Shown here in pieces: positions 1-9,485 of a stretch of 64,000 nucleotides of DNA. How positions within the stretch are numbered: position 1 is the first letter of the stretch; the number at the start of each line of letters is the position of its first letter. A program made the position numbers and the translations under genes. Under the pieces are notes generated by a model. The model saw only the letters and a program-made list of their open reading frames with translations. It had not been told where the DNA came from and did no database searches. Where the stretch lies: assembly GCF_007559275.1 (NCBI RefSeq), contig NZ_VMHK01000001.1, positions 186,001 through 250,000 on the forward strand, given 5' to 3'. Origin of the DNA: Bifidobacterium apousia. Its GTDB lineage: Bacteria; Actinomycetota; Actinomycetes; Actinomycetales; Bifidobacteriaceae.

Positions 1-416
1 TTCAGCTCGAATGCTCTGGCCAGGAGGTCGAACAGATATGGTGCTGCCAGCGGCGTCAGGAGGGATGACGCTACTGCTGCCAAGATGAATAGGACGATGA
101 TGATAGCCAGATTCCCGAAGAGCAGCTGCCAGGGCGTGGCGCCTTGAAGGACCAGCAATGCTAGTTGGTGCCTGCGCTGGTTCAGAGCGGCGGTCACGAC
201 CCACAGCATCACGAACACGGCTATGACCACGCTGAACAGCATTGCTGGGCCGGAAAGGTTGGCGCCTAACCCGGCATCCGGTCCGTGGTAAGCGGCATCA
301 ATAGCCCTGCGCGCGGCGACGATAGTGCACACAGCGGTCTGGGAAACGATTAGTGACAGCCATACGCCGGCCCATACGGCCGGGGCTGCTTTCAGATCAG
401 AGAGTGCGCCCCTCAT
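1..416 (-). CDS. FtsX-type ABC transporter permease, N-terminal part (runs off the window)
   Basis: The reading frame starts with ATG at 416 and is open to the window edge, giving the first ~138 residues. The start overlaps the stop of the ATPase gene upstream (ATGA), the usual translational coupling in such pairs. Two hydrophobic stretches are visible (about residues 18-33 and 62-80), followed by QGATPWQL and a third membrane segment. The phrase N-QRR-x-LALL-LQGATPWQL recurs almost unchanged in the permease at 11649-13070, so the two are paralogues. Proteins of this type form the membrane part of exporters for peptides or lipophilic compounds, often for antimicrobial-peptide resistance. The substrate cannot be inferred, and the C-terminal half lies outside the window. 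Confidence 0.8.
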   Translation of the reverse strand, partial: MRGALSDLKAAPAVWAGVWLSLIVSQTAVCTIVAARRAIDAAYHGPDAGLGANLSGPAMLFSVVIAVFVMLWVVTAALNQRRHQLALLVLQGATPWQLLFGNLAIIIVLFILAAVASSLLTPLAAPYLFDLLARAFEL

Positions 417-1114
417 ATGCGGGCCCCGCTCTCCGTATCAGCGTTCAGCACGTGGCCATCACGGACCTCAACGATCTGGTCGCACTGTCCGGCTACCTCT
501 CCACTGTGGGTCACTATTACTACGGTCCTGCCCGCATCCATAGCCAGGCTTTTGAACACCTGCATGACCTTGGCGCCAGATTCCTGATCCAAGGCTCCAG
601 TCGGCTCGTCGGCGAAAATGATATCTGCATCGGAGAGCAGCACTCGTGCAAGCGCGACACGTTGCTGCTCTCCGCCTGAGAGCATCGTCACGCTCCTTTT
701 TTTCTCGTTTGCCAATCCGAAGTACCGCAACATCTCATCCGCTTTTTGCTTGGGGAGTCGACGGCCGCGCAGGGTGAATGGCAGCGCGAGGTTCTCCTCC
801 ACCGTCATGCTCGTGATCAGGTTGTAGGACTGAAACACGAATCCCAGATGCCGACGCCGAAACCGAGTGAGCGCGGACGCTCGCATATGCGTGATGTCAT
901 GCCCTAGAAGGGAGATGCTTCCGGATGTCGCACGTTCCAATCCCGAAAGGCAGTACAGCAAGGTGGACTTTCCGCTGCCTGAGGGGCCGACAATCCCCGT
1001 GATTCTTCCGGGCTCAGCATGGAAGTCGACATGGTCGAGGATGGTGATCGAATCATCCTTCCTCGGAGTCACCGTCATTGTCAATCCATTTGAACTCACT
1101 GAAGCACCACTCAT
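413..1114 (-). CDS. ABC transporter ATP-binding protein (MacB/LolD-like)
   Basis: A 233-residue ATPase with Walker A GPSGSGKST at residues 43-51, Q-loop near 95, signature LSGGEQQR near 145-152, and Walker B IIFADEPTGALD. The DEPTGALD ending is typical of ATPases that pair with FtsX-fold permeases. ATG at 1114 is preferred to the GTG just before it because GGGAGA lies at a good distance upstream. The gene overlaps the following permease by 4 bases. It is clearly paralogous to the ATPase at 10912-11649. Unlike that module, no two-component genes are seen on this side, though they could lie beyond the window edge. Substrate unknown. Confidence 0.92.
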   Translation of the reverse strand: MSGASVSSNGLTMTVTPRKDDSITILDHVDFHAEPGRITGIVGPSGSGKSTLLYCLSGLERATSGSISLLGHDITHMRASALTRFRRRHLGFVFQSYNLITSMTVEENLALPFTLRGRRLPKQKADEMLRYFGLANEKKRSVTMLSGGEQQRVALARVLLSDADIIFADEPTGALDQESGAKVMQVFKSLAMDAGRTVVIVTHSGEVAGQCDQIVEVRDGHVLNADTESGARI

Positions 1115-1171
1115 CACCGTTCTCCCATCATCGCCGTTCTCGCGACTTATAAATCTTCATCAGAATATTGC

Positions 1172-1203
1172 TATGGATGCCATACAAGGATGGCGCCCAT
1201 AGA
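1172..1203 (-). terminator. Imperfect hairpin between candidate peptide and ABC operon
   Basis: On the minus strand two 12-base arms (TATGG..GCCAT and ATGGC..CCATA) match at 10 positions around a 6-base loop. No T-run follows, so it may be a weak terminator or attenuator, or chance. It lies between the short reading frame at 1313-1432 and the ATPase gene. Confidence 0.25.
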
Positions 1204-1312
1204 CTTACATGACTGTTGTCCCTGCCGTCATCAGGGCAAAAATGACAGCCCATGCCATTTTGGTGAATGCGTCATCGCAGTGGCATATTTTTGTGGATTA
1301 GCTGCAGGTCCA

Positions 1313-1432
1313 TCAACTCCAGATATTATCATGCCCACCGCCGTGGCATGCAAATATGCTGACGCCGCTGTGATGAGCGGCTTCATCATTCATGGCGATA
1401 TTACTATTCTGCAGATCGATAATGTTGTGCAT
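1313..1432 (-). CDS. Candidate 39-residue peptide upstream of ABC module
   Basis: This short frame lies on the same strand as the ABC genes, about 200 bases upstream. It begins MHNIIDLQNSN and ends with a Gly/His-rich tail containing one Cys (FACHGGGHDNIWS). A purine-rich stretch containing AGGAGAG lies about 12 bases before the ATG, slightly far for a ribosome site. The N-terminal half is acidic and could act as a leader, and the tail is the sort of sequence found in small secreted or processed peptides, but it matches no peptide family I can name. The frame also continues upstream in the same phase to 1522. It may be a substrate or inducer of the exporter, or not a gene at all. Confidence 0.22.
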   Translation of the reverse strand: MHNIIDLQNSNIAMNDEAAHHSGVSIFACHGGGHDNIWS

Positions 1433-1685
1433 TTTGTCCGTCTCTCTCCTCTCTTTCTCGTGTTTAGTGCTATTTCCAATGGTGTCTCCACTGAAAGGAT
1501 CGTTAGGGCAGACGGCTGGCAAGAACTACCATGGTTGGCCTATAAGACTATTTACTGCTCAGATAACGCCAGCTGAGCCTGTCGAATAATCACAAGAGGG
1601 TCTTAAATAGGATTCTCAGGGCAGATAAGGGTTTTTATGCCAGATGAGCCCAAATTGATTAAAGCTTTTCTAATGAAGATCTAGT

Positions 1686-1703
1686 ATTTTTTTTGGGGGG
1701 GGG
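1686..1703 (+). repeat. Homopolymer run T8G10
   Basis: Eight T followed directly by ten G, about 235 bases before the P-type ATPase start. Such runs are slippage-prone and could alter promoter spacing; equally, the exact length may be a sequencing artefact. Confidence 0.6.
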
Positions 1704-1937
1704 GATTCGGCAACTAGGGCGCTGCCAAGTTAAGTGCAGCAAAGATACCGTCTCTGTCATGAGACAGGCCTGAGAATGCATACTGAAGCAAAGGCCTTGA
1801 CGACTTCGGCCGTGTTTATGTATATTATTGGTTCAACTTGGCAAGCATCCACGCAGCGTTTTGGTCTGGCCGCCTCTGATTTCTTCCAACGGGCCTCTGA
1901 AGCGTTGACTACTCCGTGGCATAAGCAGGAGAGTGGC

Positions 1938-4900
1938 ATGACTGGGTTGACCAGCGATCCCAAGCATGAGCAATCGACAGATACCGGCGTGATCCCGACT
2001 GCAGGGCAGGGCCATGAGCAGAGGCGCAGAGTGAATGGCCCCGTCCTCAAGGACCCTTCTATAGTAGGTGTCGATCAGGTTGCCCTTGCCCTGAATGTGG
2101 ACCCCGACCGGGGCCTGGATGAGGCCGAGGCGGCGCGTCGGCTGGACAGGTTCGGTCCTAATGAGCTGGCTGGAGCGCCTCCCGTTCCTGCATGGAGGAA
2201 ATTCCTTCAACAGTTCAAGGACCCCTTGGTCTATCTGCTTCTGGCAGCCACGGCCATTTCGTTGGTGGCCTGGGTGGTGGAACGCTCACATCCGGCATCA
2301 GGAGGCGGGGAGCCCCTGCCCTTTGATGCCATCGTCATCATGATCATCCTCATCCTTAATGCCGCCCTGGGGTACGCTCAGGAGGCTAAGGCCGAGCGGG
2401 CTGTGGATGCTCTGGCGAGCATGACGGCCCCGCACGCCTCGGTGCTGCGAGGCGGCCGGGTGGTCAGCCTGGAGACCAGCAGGATCGTGCCTGGTGATGT
2501 AGTAGTCCTGGCTGAAGGCGATTCGGTCGGCGCCGACGGAAGACTGTTCCAGGCCGCGGGTCTGCGCGTGGCCGAGGCATCGCTGACCGGCGAGTCGCTG
2601 CCGGTGGGCAAGCGGCCCGGTCGGCTTGACCAGCCCAAGGCTCTGGGTGACAGAACCAACATGGTCTTCAACGGCACCGCAGTGACCCAGGGGAACGGGC
2701 GCATGATCGTCACCTCTACTGGTATGGACACCCAGGTCGGGAAGATCGCCGACATGCTGGCTGATACCCAGGAGGAACCCACGCCCCTACAGAAGGAGAT
2801 GGCCCGCGTCTCCAAGCTCCTCGGACTGGCCGTCTGCTTGATTGCCGCCCTGGTTTTGGCTGCTTTGGCCCTGATGGAAGGCTTTCAGACAACCCAGGAT
2901 CTGATTGATTCCCTGCTCATGGCCGTATCCCTGGCCGTAGCTGCTGTGCCGGAGGGGCTGACGGCCATCCTGACTGTGGTTCTCGCCCTGGGCGTGCAGC
3001 GCATGGCCAAGCATCATGCCATCGTCAAGAAGCTCAGCTCGGTGGAGACCCTGGGATCGGCATCAGTCATCTGCTCCGACAAGACAGGGACTCTTACACG
3101 CAATGAAATGACCGTTGAACGGGTGGTCGTCCCCTCGGGGCAGGTCAGGCTCACTGGCACCGGGTACGCTCCGGAGGGAACCATGCAGCCGGTCGAGGCC
3201 AGTGGGTCAGATGATCAACAACTGACAGATACCATTGGTTCATCTCTGGCTGAGGCAGTGGAAGAGACCCTGATGGTCGGGGCCATCGCCAACGACGGAG
3301 ACCTGCATTGGCAGCCGGTCGAGGCCGAACCTGATTCCCAGACCCAGTCTGGATCCGGGCAGGGTCACTGGCAGAGCGTCGGCGATCCCACGGAGGTCTC
3401 TCTGATTGTCGCCGCTCGCAAAGTCGGCGCTGATGCCAAGGCTGACGGCTACCGTCGTCTGGCTGAGATTCCTTTCACGTCCGAGCGCAAGCTCATGTCG
3501 GTCCTGGCCGCTCCGCGTGACGGCAGCGAAGGGCAATCGCGCCTCTTCTGCAAGGGTGCTCCCGATGTGCTGCTCGGCCGGTGCGACCGGATTCTCGAAG
3601 ACAGCCAGGTCAGGCCTATGACTAGCGCTGACCGGGAGAGGATACTCGCCCAAGTCAGCCATCTGTCCGGCGATGCCTACAGGACTCTGGGACAGGCTTT
3701 CCGGCCTGTATCCGGTCAGGAACTGTCGTCCCTGACCGAAGATGACGAGGGGGAGAGGCCGTCAAGCATGATTGGGACAGGCCAGACGGACCGTTTGTCT
3801 AAGGAGACTCAGCGTGCTTCCGCAGTTCTCCTGTCTGCGGACAAGGTATTCCAGGAGAGCGCCCATTTGGAAAGCGATTTGATCTGGGCGGGCATGGTCG
3901 GCATCATCGATCCGCCTCGGACTGAGGTACGCCAGGCTGTGGCTCAGGCTCACAGTGCCGGCATCAGAACGATCATGATCACTGGCGACCATCCATTCAC
4001 TGCGGCCAGGATCGCGGGTGACCTGGGCATCACCGAGCCCGGCGGCCCCGCCTGCACCGGCGAGCAGCTGGATGCCATGGACGCGGACCAGCTTCGGGAG
4101 ACCACCTCCAAGGTCTCCGTCTACGCTCGCGTGGCCCCCGAGCACAAGCTGAAGATCGTCGAATCGCTTCAGGACCAGGGCAAGGTCGTGGCCATGACCG
4201 GCGACGGCGTCAACGACGCCCCCGCTGTAAAGGCTGCGGACATCGGCGTGGCCATGGGCATCACCGGGACCGAGGTCACCAAGGAGTCGGCCAAGATGAT
4301 TCTGGCGGACGACAATTTCGCCACCATCGTCCAGGCTGTACGAGAGGGCCGGGGCATATTCGACAACATCCGCAAGTTCCTGCGCTACCTGCTCAGCTCC
4401 AACATGGGCGAGGTTTTCACGGTCTTCGGCGGCGTGGTCTTCGCCGGTCTTCTGGGCATATCGCAGCCCGGCATGGCAGGCGTGACCGTGCCGCTGCTGG
4501 CCACCCAGCTGCTCTGGATCAACCTCCTGACCGACGCGGCTCCCGCGCTGGCCATGGGCGTGGATCCGCAGACCGACGATCTGATGGACCGCCCGCCCCG
4601 CTCCATCCATGACCGGGTGATCGACCGGGACATGTGGGTTGACATCATCTACATAGGCCTGGTCATGGCTGCGGTCACCCTGATCGGCATGGACATGCAT
4701 CTGAGCGGCGGCATCTTCACCGACAGGTCCGTTCAGGCGATTGGTCACGAGGCGCAGATCAGGGAGGCGCGGACCATGGGCTTCACCATCCTGGTCTTCT
4801 CCCAGCTCTTCAACGCGCTTGCCTCCCGATCTTCACGGAAGTCGACCTTCCTGGGGCTCTTCAGCAATCTCTGGCTCTGGGGTGCCATCGGCATCTCCAT

Positions 4901-5069
4901 ACTGCTCCAGCTTCTGGTGATCTATGTGCCCTTCCTGGGCGAGGCTTTCGGCACCGTCCCCCTCCAACCCCAGGCTTGGCTGGAGTGCATCGCGCTGGCT
5001 TCCCTGGTCCTGGTCGCTTCGGAGCTGCGCAAACTGTTCAACTGGGCAGTCAGACGGATACGGGCATGA
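1938..5069 (+). CDS. P2-type cation-transporting ATPase (Ca2+-ATPase-like)
   Basis: A 1043-residue P-type ATPase that would pump a cation across the membrane at the expense of ATP. Motifs in order: actuator TGES at 217-220, membrane segment 4 with VAAVPEGL, phosphorylation site CSDKTGTLT with Asp381, hinge TGDGVNDAP at 754-762, and membrane segment 6 with NLLTDAAPALAMG. The PEGL motif and NLLTD place it with P2A/P2-type pumps (SERCA/PMR1/LMCA1-like), so Ca2+ or Mn2+ is plausible; the ion is not certain. ATG at 1938 is chosen because AGGAGA lies 5 bases upstream; an in-frame extension to 1734 exists but lacks a ribosome site. An acidic insertion of about 50 residues (rich in E, D, Q) follows the phosphorylation domain. 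It stands alone between ABC and helicase genes. Confidence 0.93.
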   Translation: MTGLTSDPKHEQSTDTGVIPTAGQGHEQRRRVNGPVLKDPSIVGVDQVALALNVDPDRGLDEAEAARRLDRFGPNELAGAPPVPAWRKFLQQFKDPLVYLLLAATAISLVAWVVERSHPASGGGEPLPFDAIVIMIILILNAALGYAQEAKAERAVDALASMTAPHASVLRGGRVVSLETSRIVPGDVVVLAEGDSVGADGRLFQAAGLRVAEASLTGESLPVGKRPGRLDQPKALGDRTNMVFNGTAVTQGNGRMIVTSTGMDTQVGKIADMLADTQEEPTPLQKEMARVSKLLGLAVCLIAALVLAALALMEGFQTTQDLIDSLLMAVSLAVAAVPEGLTAILTVVLALGVQRMAKHHAIVKKLSSVETLGSASVICSDKTGTLTRNEMTVERVVVPSGQVRLTGTGYAPEGTMQPVEASGSDDQQLTDTIGSSLAEAVEETLMVGAIANDGDLHWQPVEAEPDSQTQSGSGQGHWQSVGDPTEVSLIVAARKVGADAKADGYRRLAEIPFTSERKLMSVLAAPRDGSEGQSRLFCKGAPDVLLGRCDRILEDSQVRPMTSADRERILAQVSHLSGDAYRTLGQAFRPVSGQELSSLTEDDEGERPSSMIGTGQTDRLSKETQRASAVLLSADKVFQESAHLESDLIWAGMVGIIDPPRTEVRQAVAQAHSAGIRTIMITGDHPFTAARIAGDLGITEPGGPACTGEQLDAMDADQLRETTSKVSVYARVAPEHKLKIVESLQDQGKVVAMTGDGVNDAPAVKAADIGVAMGITGTEVTKESAKMILADDNFATIVQAVREGRGIFDNIRKFLRYLLSSNMGEVFTVFGGVVFAGLLGISQPGMAGVTVPLLATQLLWINLLTDAAPALAMGVDPQTDDLMDRPPRSIHDRVIDRDMWVDIIYIGLVMAAVTLIGMDMHLSGGIFTDRSVQAIGHEAQIREARTMGFTILVFSQLFNALASRSSRKSTFLGLFSNLWLWGAIGISILLQLLVIYVPFLGEAFGTVPLQPQAWLECIALASLVLVASELRKLFNWAVRRIRA

Positions 5070-5191
5070 TCAATTCCTCCTGATGCGGTGATTGCGCTAG
5101 ACATTGCCGCATCGGGATTGCCTCCTATGGCCTCATCCGTGGCTCGAACCTGTTCCTGCGCCTGTCCCCGCTTATCCGCATACTGGCAAAT

Positions 5192-8100
5192 ATGGGGAAC
5201 GATGAGCAACAGCATGCAATGGATGTTTTGTCATATTGGTGCGCGGTTGAACTGTTCTCGCCACAAAATTGGAGGGATAACCAGCTCATTGCTTTATCCT
5301 CCTCCCGCAACGACGACCAAAGGGTAAGCGTTTCTGAGCAGGAGCGACTTCCATGGGATGGCATTCATGCTGATCTTCTCATCGGGCCGGTTGACAATGA
5401 GCATCGTTCCTATACAAACCTCTATAACGACCTGCAGAGCAGGAAAATATACCGGCTGCAGACAGACATGAACGCCCGGCTGACCAAACCTTTCTCGTTT
5501 GCAGAAGATACTGAGAGCTGGTTACGGTCCCAGGCGTTCAAATCGGGACTCGACGAACAGGCCATAACTGGTCTTCTTGAAGAAACAAATCAGCTATGGC
5601 GTGGAATAGTGAATCAATCCGACCCTCTGCCGGTAGGTACCAAGCTGACGGATTCCATGGTTTTGTGTCTTCTAAGGGTAGTGAGAGAGCTGGCAATAAA
5701 AGTCCGGCGGCACGGCGTAGCCTGCGCTGTTTACTGTAAGGACTACGACCCCCGGTTTGTCTCTTCCCCTGTCCTGCGGGCGGTGAAGCTGAAACGAAAC
5801 CGGAAAACATTAGAGACGTATATAGATTGCCCGTGGCTTCATCATGAACGTTTCCGAATAGCTGTCGGACTCCGCCAGGATGTGGTCACGAATGCGTTGA
5901 TGACTGCAGCTAGACTTGTCCGAAATCTGTCATCTGTAGAAGAGATAGCTCAAAACGAGACAATGCTGGAACTTGCTCATCGCCAGTACAAGCGCGGAGG
6001 CGGTCTTGGTGTCATGGCTTCTCTTATAGAGTTTTGCATAGGGGATGACGGCAGATTGGTCTTAGGATCGCTGGCTATCTCTCAATATGCTAAAGCTGTT
6101 TCTTGCTTGTTCAATCATCGAGGTTGGCCTGATTGCCCGACTGGGTGGCCTGATATTACCGAACTCGATGGGGCAGAGAACGAAATCGAATCGTATTTCA
6201 ACACTTCAGTGTGCAAGGAACTCAAAGATGCACAGGGGCAGATAACGCACGAGAAACGCCCGGTTACCAAAAACGACATAAGAGAGCTTATTCGTAGGAC
6301 GACAAACTTGATGAGGCTTGACGACCATAGTATAAGTTGTTCGCCTCTTTTCTCCCCGCAAGACGGATCGCCTCTGATGTGTAATTATGTCAATTGCCAT
6401 TTGGAAGCTGATTCGGAATATCTCAATGGCGGGTTAATCGACTCCTTCTTCTTAGACGATTTGGAAAAGCTTCACAACGACGGACCAAACAATTTTTCTC
6501 GTCCAGTCAGGAGTTATCTGTCGATGAGCCATCCTCGACGATTCAATTTGGCTGAGGATTCAAAGGGTCTTCTCGTTGATGGTGCTGTGAAACCTTCCAG
6601 TATGCCGATTGGAAGATGGCCTAGTGCTTCCAATCAGTTCCAGTCCGTTGGACAGCAGTTTGCCATTAATCAAATACGTGCAGTTGCAGAAGGAATCTGT
6701 GGCTCACCGCTATTAGGTGTCAATGGGCCCCCCGGTACTGGTAAGACTACCCTTTTGAAGGATGTAGTAGCCGAGATTATCGTTGCACGAGCTAAACGAT
6801 TGGCGAAATTACAGCAGCCTGACGATATTTTCAAGTATCAACGTCATGCCACGGATATTTTCGATCGGCGCAAGAGCTATAAATATTGGACGCTTGATCC
6901 GTCGGTGACTGGTTTTGAGATTGTTGTGGCTTCGAGCAACAACAAGGCTGTTGAGAATGTCAGCCAAGAACTGCCTAGAGCCGACGCTATAGACAGTGAG
7001 TGGGAATCCTATATCGAAAGCATGTGGAAACAGGCACCTCGTGGGTTTGATTTTCGGGACATTGCTACATTAATTCTCAATAGTCAGGATAAGCATAATG
7101 GGGGTAAACCCTCCAATGACCGCTCAACCTGGGCTCTAATATCCGCAGTTTTGGGTAATAGGCGCAATAAAAAGCGCTTCTTGGGTTCTTTCAAGAATGA
7201 GTTTGTATATAATTTTTTGAAGAATTTATCTACAACGACAAGTGTAATTGACGGATGGGATGAAGCCAAAAGAGGATTCAATGATGCTCTGAAGAAAGAA
7301 GAGCACATTCGTGCTCAAAAAGTGTATGAGTATAACCTCGTTCGTTCTTATTCAGACCTGTGTGATCAACGATCCGCTCTTTCGGCCAAGCTTGATGAAT
7401 TAAAGATAATGCGGCACGACTTGAAAGTCGAGCAGATGCAGTACGAGAGACAGATCATAGCTGTAAAAGAGCGGCTGTCAAAAGCCAAGCAAGCTGCCGA
7501 TGTCGCATGCGCTGCCCAGGAGCAAGCCGAAACTGCCTATGAGGATCATCTATCATCTTGTCGGGCACATCCTTTGAAACATCTTTTCCAAAAAACGAAA
7601 GAACAACAACAGGATGAGCGCAAGAAACGCACTACTCTGGAAAAGGCGTGGAAGGAAAGGGGCTATTGCGACGCCGAAGTTGATGTTGCCAGTCAGGAGT
7701 TATCTTTTTTGCAGGATAGCCTTGATGATGCGAAACAAGATTCAGAGAATTGCGAAAAACAAGCTACAGACCTGTTCGATCAGCTAACTACGGTAGAAAG
7801 ACAAATTGCTGAAGCCGAGCAGATTCAGTGGCCCAGGCCCGACATTGGCGATGACCATGTTGCGTGGATGGATCAGGAATGGAGCAAGGCGCGGACGAAG
7901 GTCTACATTAAAGCGCTGGCTCTTCATCAGCAGGCCATCATAGGTGCTGCCCACCAGTTCATGTGCAATCTTTCCCTGGCTTGCGCCGTGATGCAGTCGA
8001 ATGGCTTTACGGATGACGAGAGGTTGGTGGCTTGGCAGACTTTCTTCCTGGTGATCCCAGTCGTTTCCTCGTCCTTTGCATCAATATCCAGAATGTTTTC

Positions 8101-9028
8101 AGGGATAGGCAAGGAGGCGCTCGGCTGGGCGATTGTGGATGAGGCCGGACAGGCCCTGCCTCAGGCTGCGGCTGGTCTGCTGCAGCGGGTGAAACATGCG
8201 GTTGCAGTTGGAGATCCTATGCAGCTTCAGCCCGTGGATACCATGCCCAAGCCGATGCGTGAACTCCTGGCGAGCACTCATCACCTCCAGCGCCTGGGAC
8301 TGGAATCTGAAAACATGCAGGCCTTGGTCGATTACCAGACTCCTTGCGGCCTTTTGGACGAGACGGACGACCACTGGCTGGGGATGCCTCTGGTGGTGCA
8401 TCGGCGCTGTGATGAACCCATGTTCTCCATATGCAACGATATGGCCTACTCCGGCAGGATGGTTCGCGTAGGGCCGGAGCATCATCCCTGTTCCTATCCT
8501 TCCGGGCCTCATGCGGGAGATGAGCTGCCGGACTCCTGCTGGTACAATGTGCCGCCTAATTCCGGCGAAACCGGGAGAACGCAATGGAGGCCGCAGGAAG
8601 GCTACGAACTACACAAGCGTCTGTGCGGGCTCTTCAAGGGTGGGATCGACCCCACCAATATTCTGGTCATCGCTCCGTTCAGAGCTGTGGCTAACCAGGT
8701 GCGTGACACCTTCGCGGATGCCTTGCGGCAATGCACTGGTTGCAATGGCAGCGAAGCGAACCGGCTGGCATCGAGCCAGGCCGGAACCGTCCACACCTCT
8801 CAGGGGCGGGAAGCCGATGTGGTCTTTATAGTCCTTGGCAGCAGAGCTGGCAGGCGTGGAGAAGGCTCTCGTTCATGGGTTAACGGGTCGCCCAATCTGC
8901 TCAACGTCGCTGTGTCGCGAGCCAAGTGCCGTGTCTACGTGGTCGGCAATCTTGCTGATTGGAAGAATGGAACCTATACGTCCAGGATCGCAAAGGACCT
9001 ACCGGTGGAGGCGAGCGCAGAAAACTGA
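5192..9028 (+). CDS. Large superfamily 1 helicase (Upf1-like, COG1112 type)
   Basis: A 1278-residue protein. The first ~500 residues carry no motif I recognise. Then Walker A GPPGTGKTTLL (Lys518) begins a split SF1 helicase core. A long charged segment, predicted coiled coil, follows at roughly residues 700-890. Walker B VDEAGQALPQ lies at 982-991 and the Q-rich motif GDPMQLQPV just after, then TVHTSQGREADVVF and the motif VI-like AVSRAKCRVYVVG near the C-terminus. This order is typical of stand-alone Upf1/Dna2-like helicases. No nuclease domain is seen at the C-terminus. The middle of the gene is clearly richer in A+T than the neighbours, a sign of transfer. It has no operon partner; a role in mobile-element defence or DNA/RNA repair is possible but unproven. 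Confidence 0.85.
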   Translation: MGNDEQQHAMDVLSYWCAVELFSPQNWRDNQLIALSSSRNDDQRVSVSEQERLPWDGIHADLLIGPVDNEHRSYTNLYNDLQSRKIYRLQTDMNARLTKPFSFAEDTESWLRSQAFKSGLDEQAITGLLEETNQLWRGIVNQSDPLPVGTKLTDSMVLCLLRVVRELAIKVRRHGVACAVYCKDYDPRFVSSPVLRAVKLKRNRKTLETYIDCPWLHHERFRIAVGLRQDVVTNALMTAARLVRNLSSVEEIAQNETMLELAHRQYKRGGGLGVMASLIEFCIGDDGRLVLGSLAISQYAKAVSCLFNHRGWPDCPTGWPDITELDGAENEIESYFNTSVCKELKDAQGQITHEKRPVTKNDIRELIRRTTNLMRLDDHSISCSPLFSPQDGSPLMCNYVNCHLEADSEYLNGGLIDSFFLDDLEKLHNDGPNNFSRPVRSYLSMSHPRRFNLAEDSKGLLVDGAVKPSSMPIGRWPSASNQFQSVGQQFAINQIRAVAEGICGSPLLGVNGPPGTGKTTLLKDVVAEIIVARAKRLAKLQQPDDIFKYQRHATDIFDRRKSYKYWTLDPSVTGFEIVVASSNNKAVENVSQELPRADAIDSEWESYIESMWKQAPRGFDFRDIATLILNSQDKHNGGKPSNDRSTWALISAVLGNRRNKKRFLGSFKNEFVYNFLKNLSTTTSVIDGWDEAKRGFNDALKKEEHIRAQKVYEYNLVRSYSDLCDQRSALSAKLDELKIMRHDLKVEQMQYERQIIAVKERLSKAKQAADVACAAQEQAETAYEDHLSSCRAHPLKHLFQKTKEQQQDERKKRTTLEKAWKERGYCDAEVDVASQELSFLQDSLDDAKQDSENCEKQATDLFDQLTTVERQIAEAEQIQWPRPDIGDDHVAWMDQEWSKARTKVYIKALALHQQAIIGAAHQFMCNLSLACAVMQSNGFTDDERLVAWQTFFLVIPVVSSSFASISRMFSGIGKEALGWAIVDEAGQALPQAAAGLLQRVKHAVAVGDPMQLQPVDTMPKPMRELLASTHHLQRLGLESENMQALVDYQTPCGLLDETDDHWLGMPLVVHRRCDEPMFSICNDMAYSGRMVRVGPEHHPCSYPSGPHAGDELPDSCWYNVPPNSGETGRTQWRPQEGYELHKRLCGLFKGGIDPTNILVIAPFRAVANQVRDTFADALRQCTGCNGSEANRLASSQAGTVHTSQGREADVVFIVLGSRAGRRGEGSRSWVNGSPNLLNVAVSRAKCRVYVVGNLADWKNGTYTSRIAKDLPVEASAEN

Positions 9029-9275
9029 GTGGAGCTGGAAAGGTGCGGCTAGAATTCCTTTTGATACAGCACGTCATCCTCAGTCTGTAAGACCAATACT
9101 TTTGTTGCAGATTAAAAAGTGAGGCAGGGTTATTAGTGACTTTGCCTTACGCTTTGACTGCCCGTTTATTCTCGCTTGACTGCATTCAGAATAGGGCCGG
9201 AATGGCAATCGGCGTAAAACCTCTGACGTAGCGTGGCTATGATTAATCAGCTGCCTGGTTCCAAGGCTATTGCCC

Positions 9276-9482
9276 TTAAGAGGTGAGCGTAGCTGAGTTC
9301 AGTGTCTTTCTCGTTCGGGCGGTTTGGTTGTAGTAGAAGACCGGTTGACTATCGCTTTCGTAGAGATCCGCTTCGTCAAAGTTGGCTTGGAAGCATGAGT
9401 AGTCGGAATCGCCCAGCGCAGCATGAAGCAATGGATGCATGCTATTGCTGTCAGCTATACACATTGATGCCTTACCATGCAC
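9276..9482 (-). pseudogene. Possible IS3-type transposase C-terminal remnant
   Basis: A 68-codon frame ends with FYYNQTARTRKTLNSATLTS. This resembles the end of IS3/IS150 integrase-like transposases, where an E/D-rich helix is followed by Y-YYN--R-K--L---TP. The pattern is degenerate, the catalytic DDE residues and inverted repeats are missing, and no direct repeats were found. If real, it marks decayed mobile DNA beside the helicase and the toxin-antitoxin pair. Confidence 0.3.
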
Positions 9483-9485
9483 TGC

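Larger units (their letters stand above)
1115..1937. other. AT-rich intergenic region between divergent ABC and P-type ATPase genes
   Basis: About 820 bases, lower in GC than the flanks, hold the promoters for the divergent ABC and ATPase genes plus the candidate peptide listed separately. A CTGTC/GACAG small dyad lies near 1755-1770 and a T8G10 run at 1686-1703. No recognisable riboswitch or complete gene is seen. Confidence 0.5.

Noticed and set aside
5140-5156. A partial match to the tRNA-Lys 3' end (CCGTGG-CTCGAACC) as a possible att site
   Set aside because: It needs a two-base gap and is too short to exceed chance in 10 kb; no integrase gene was found between it and the tRNA.
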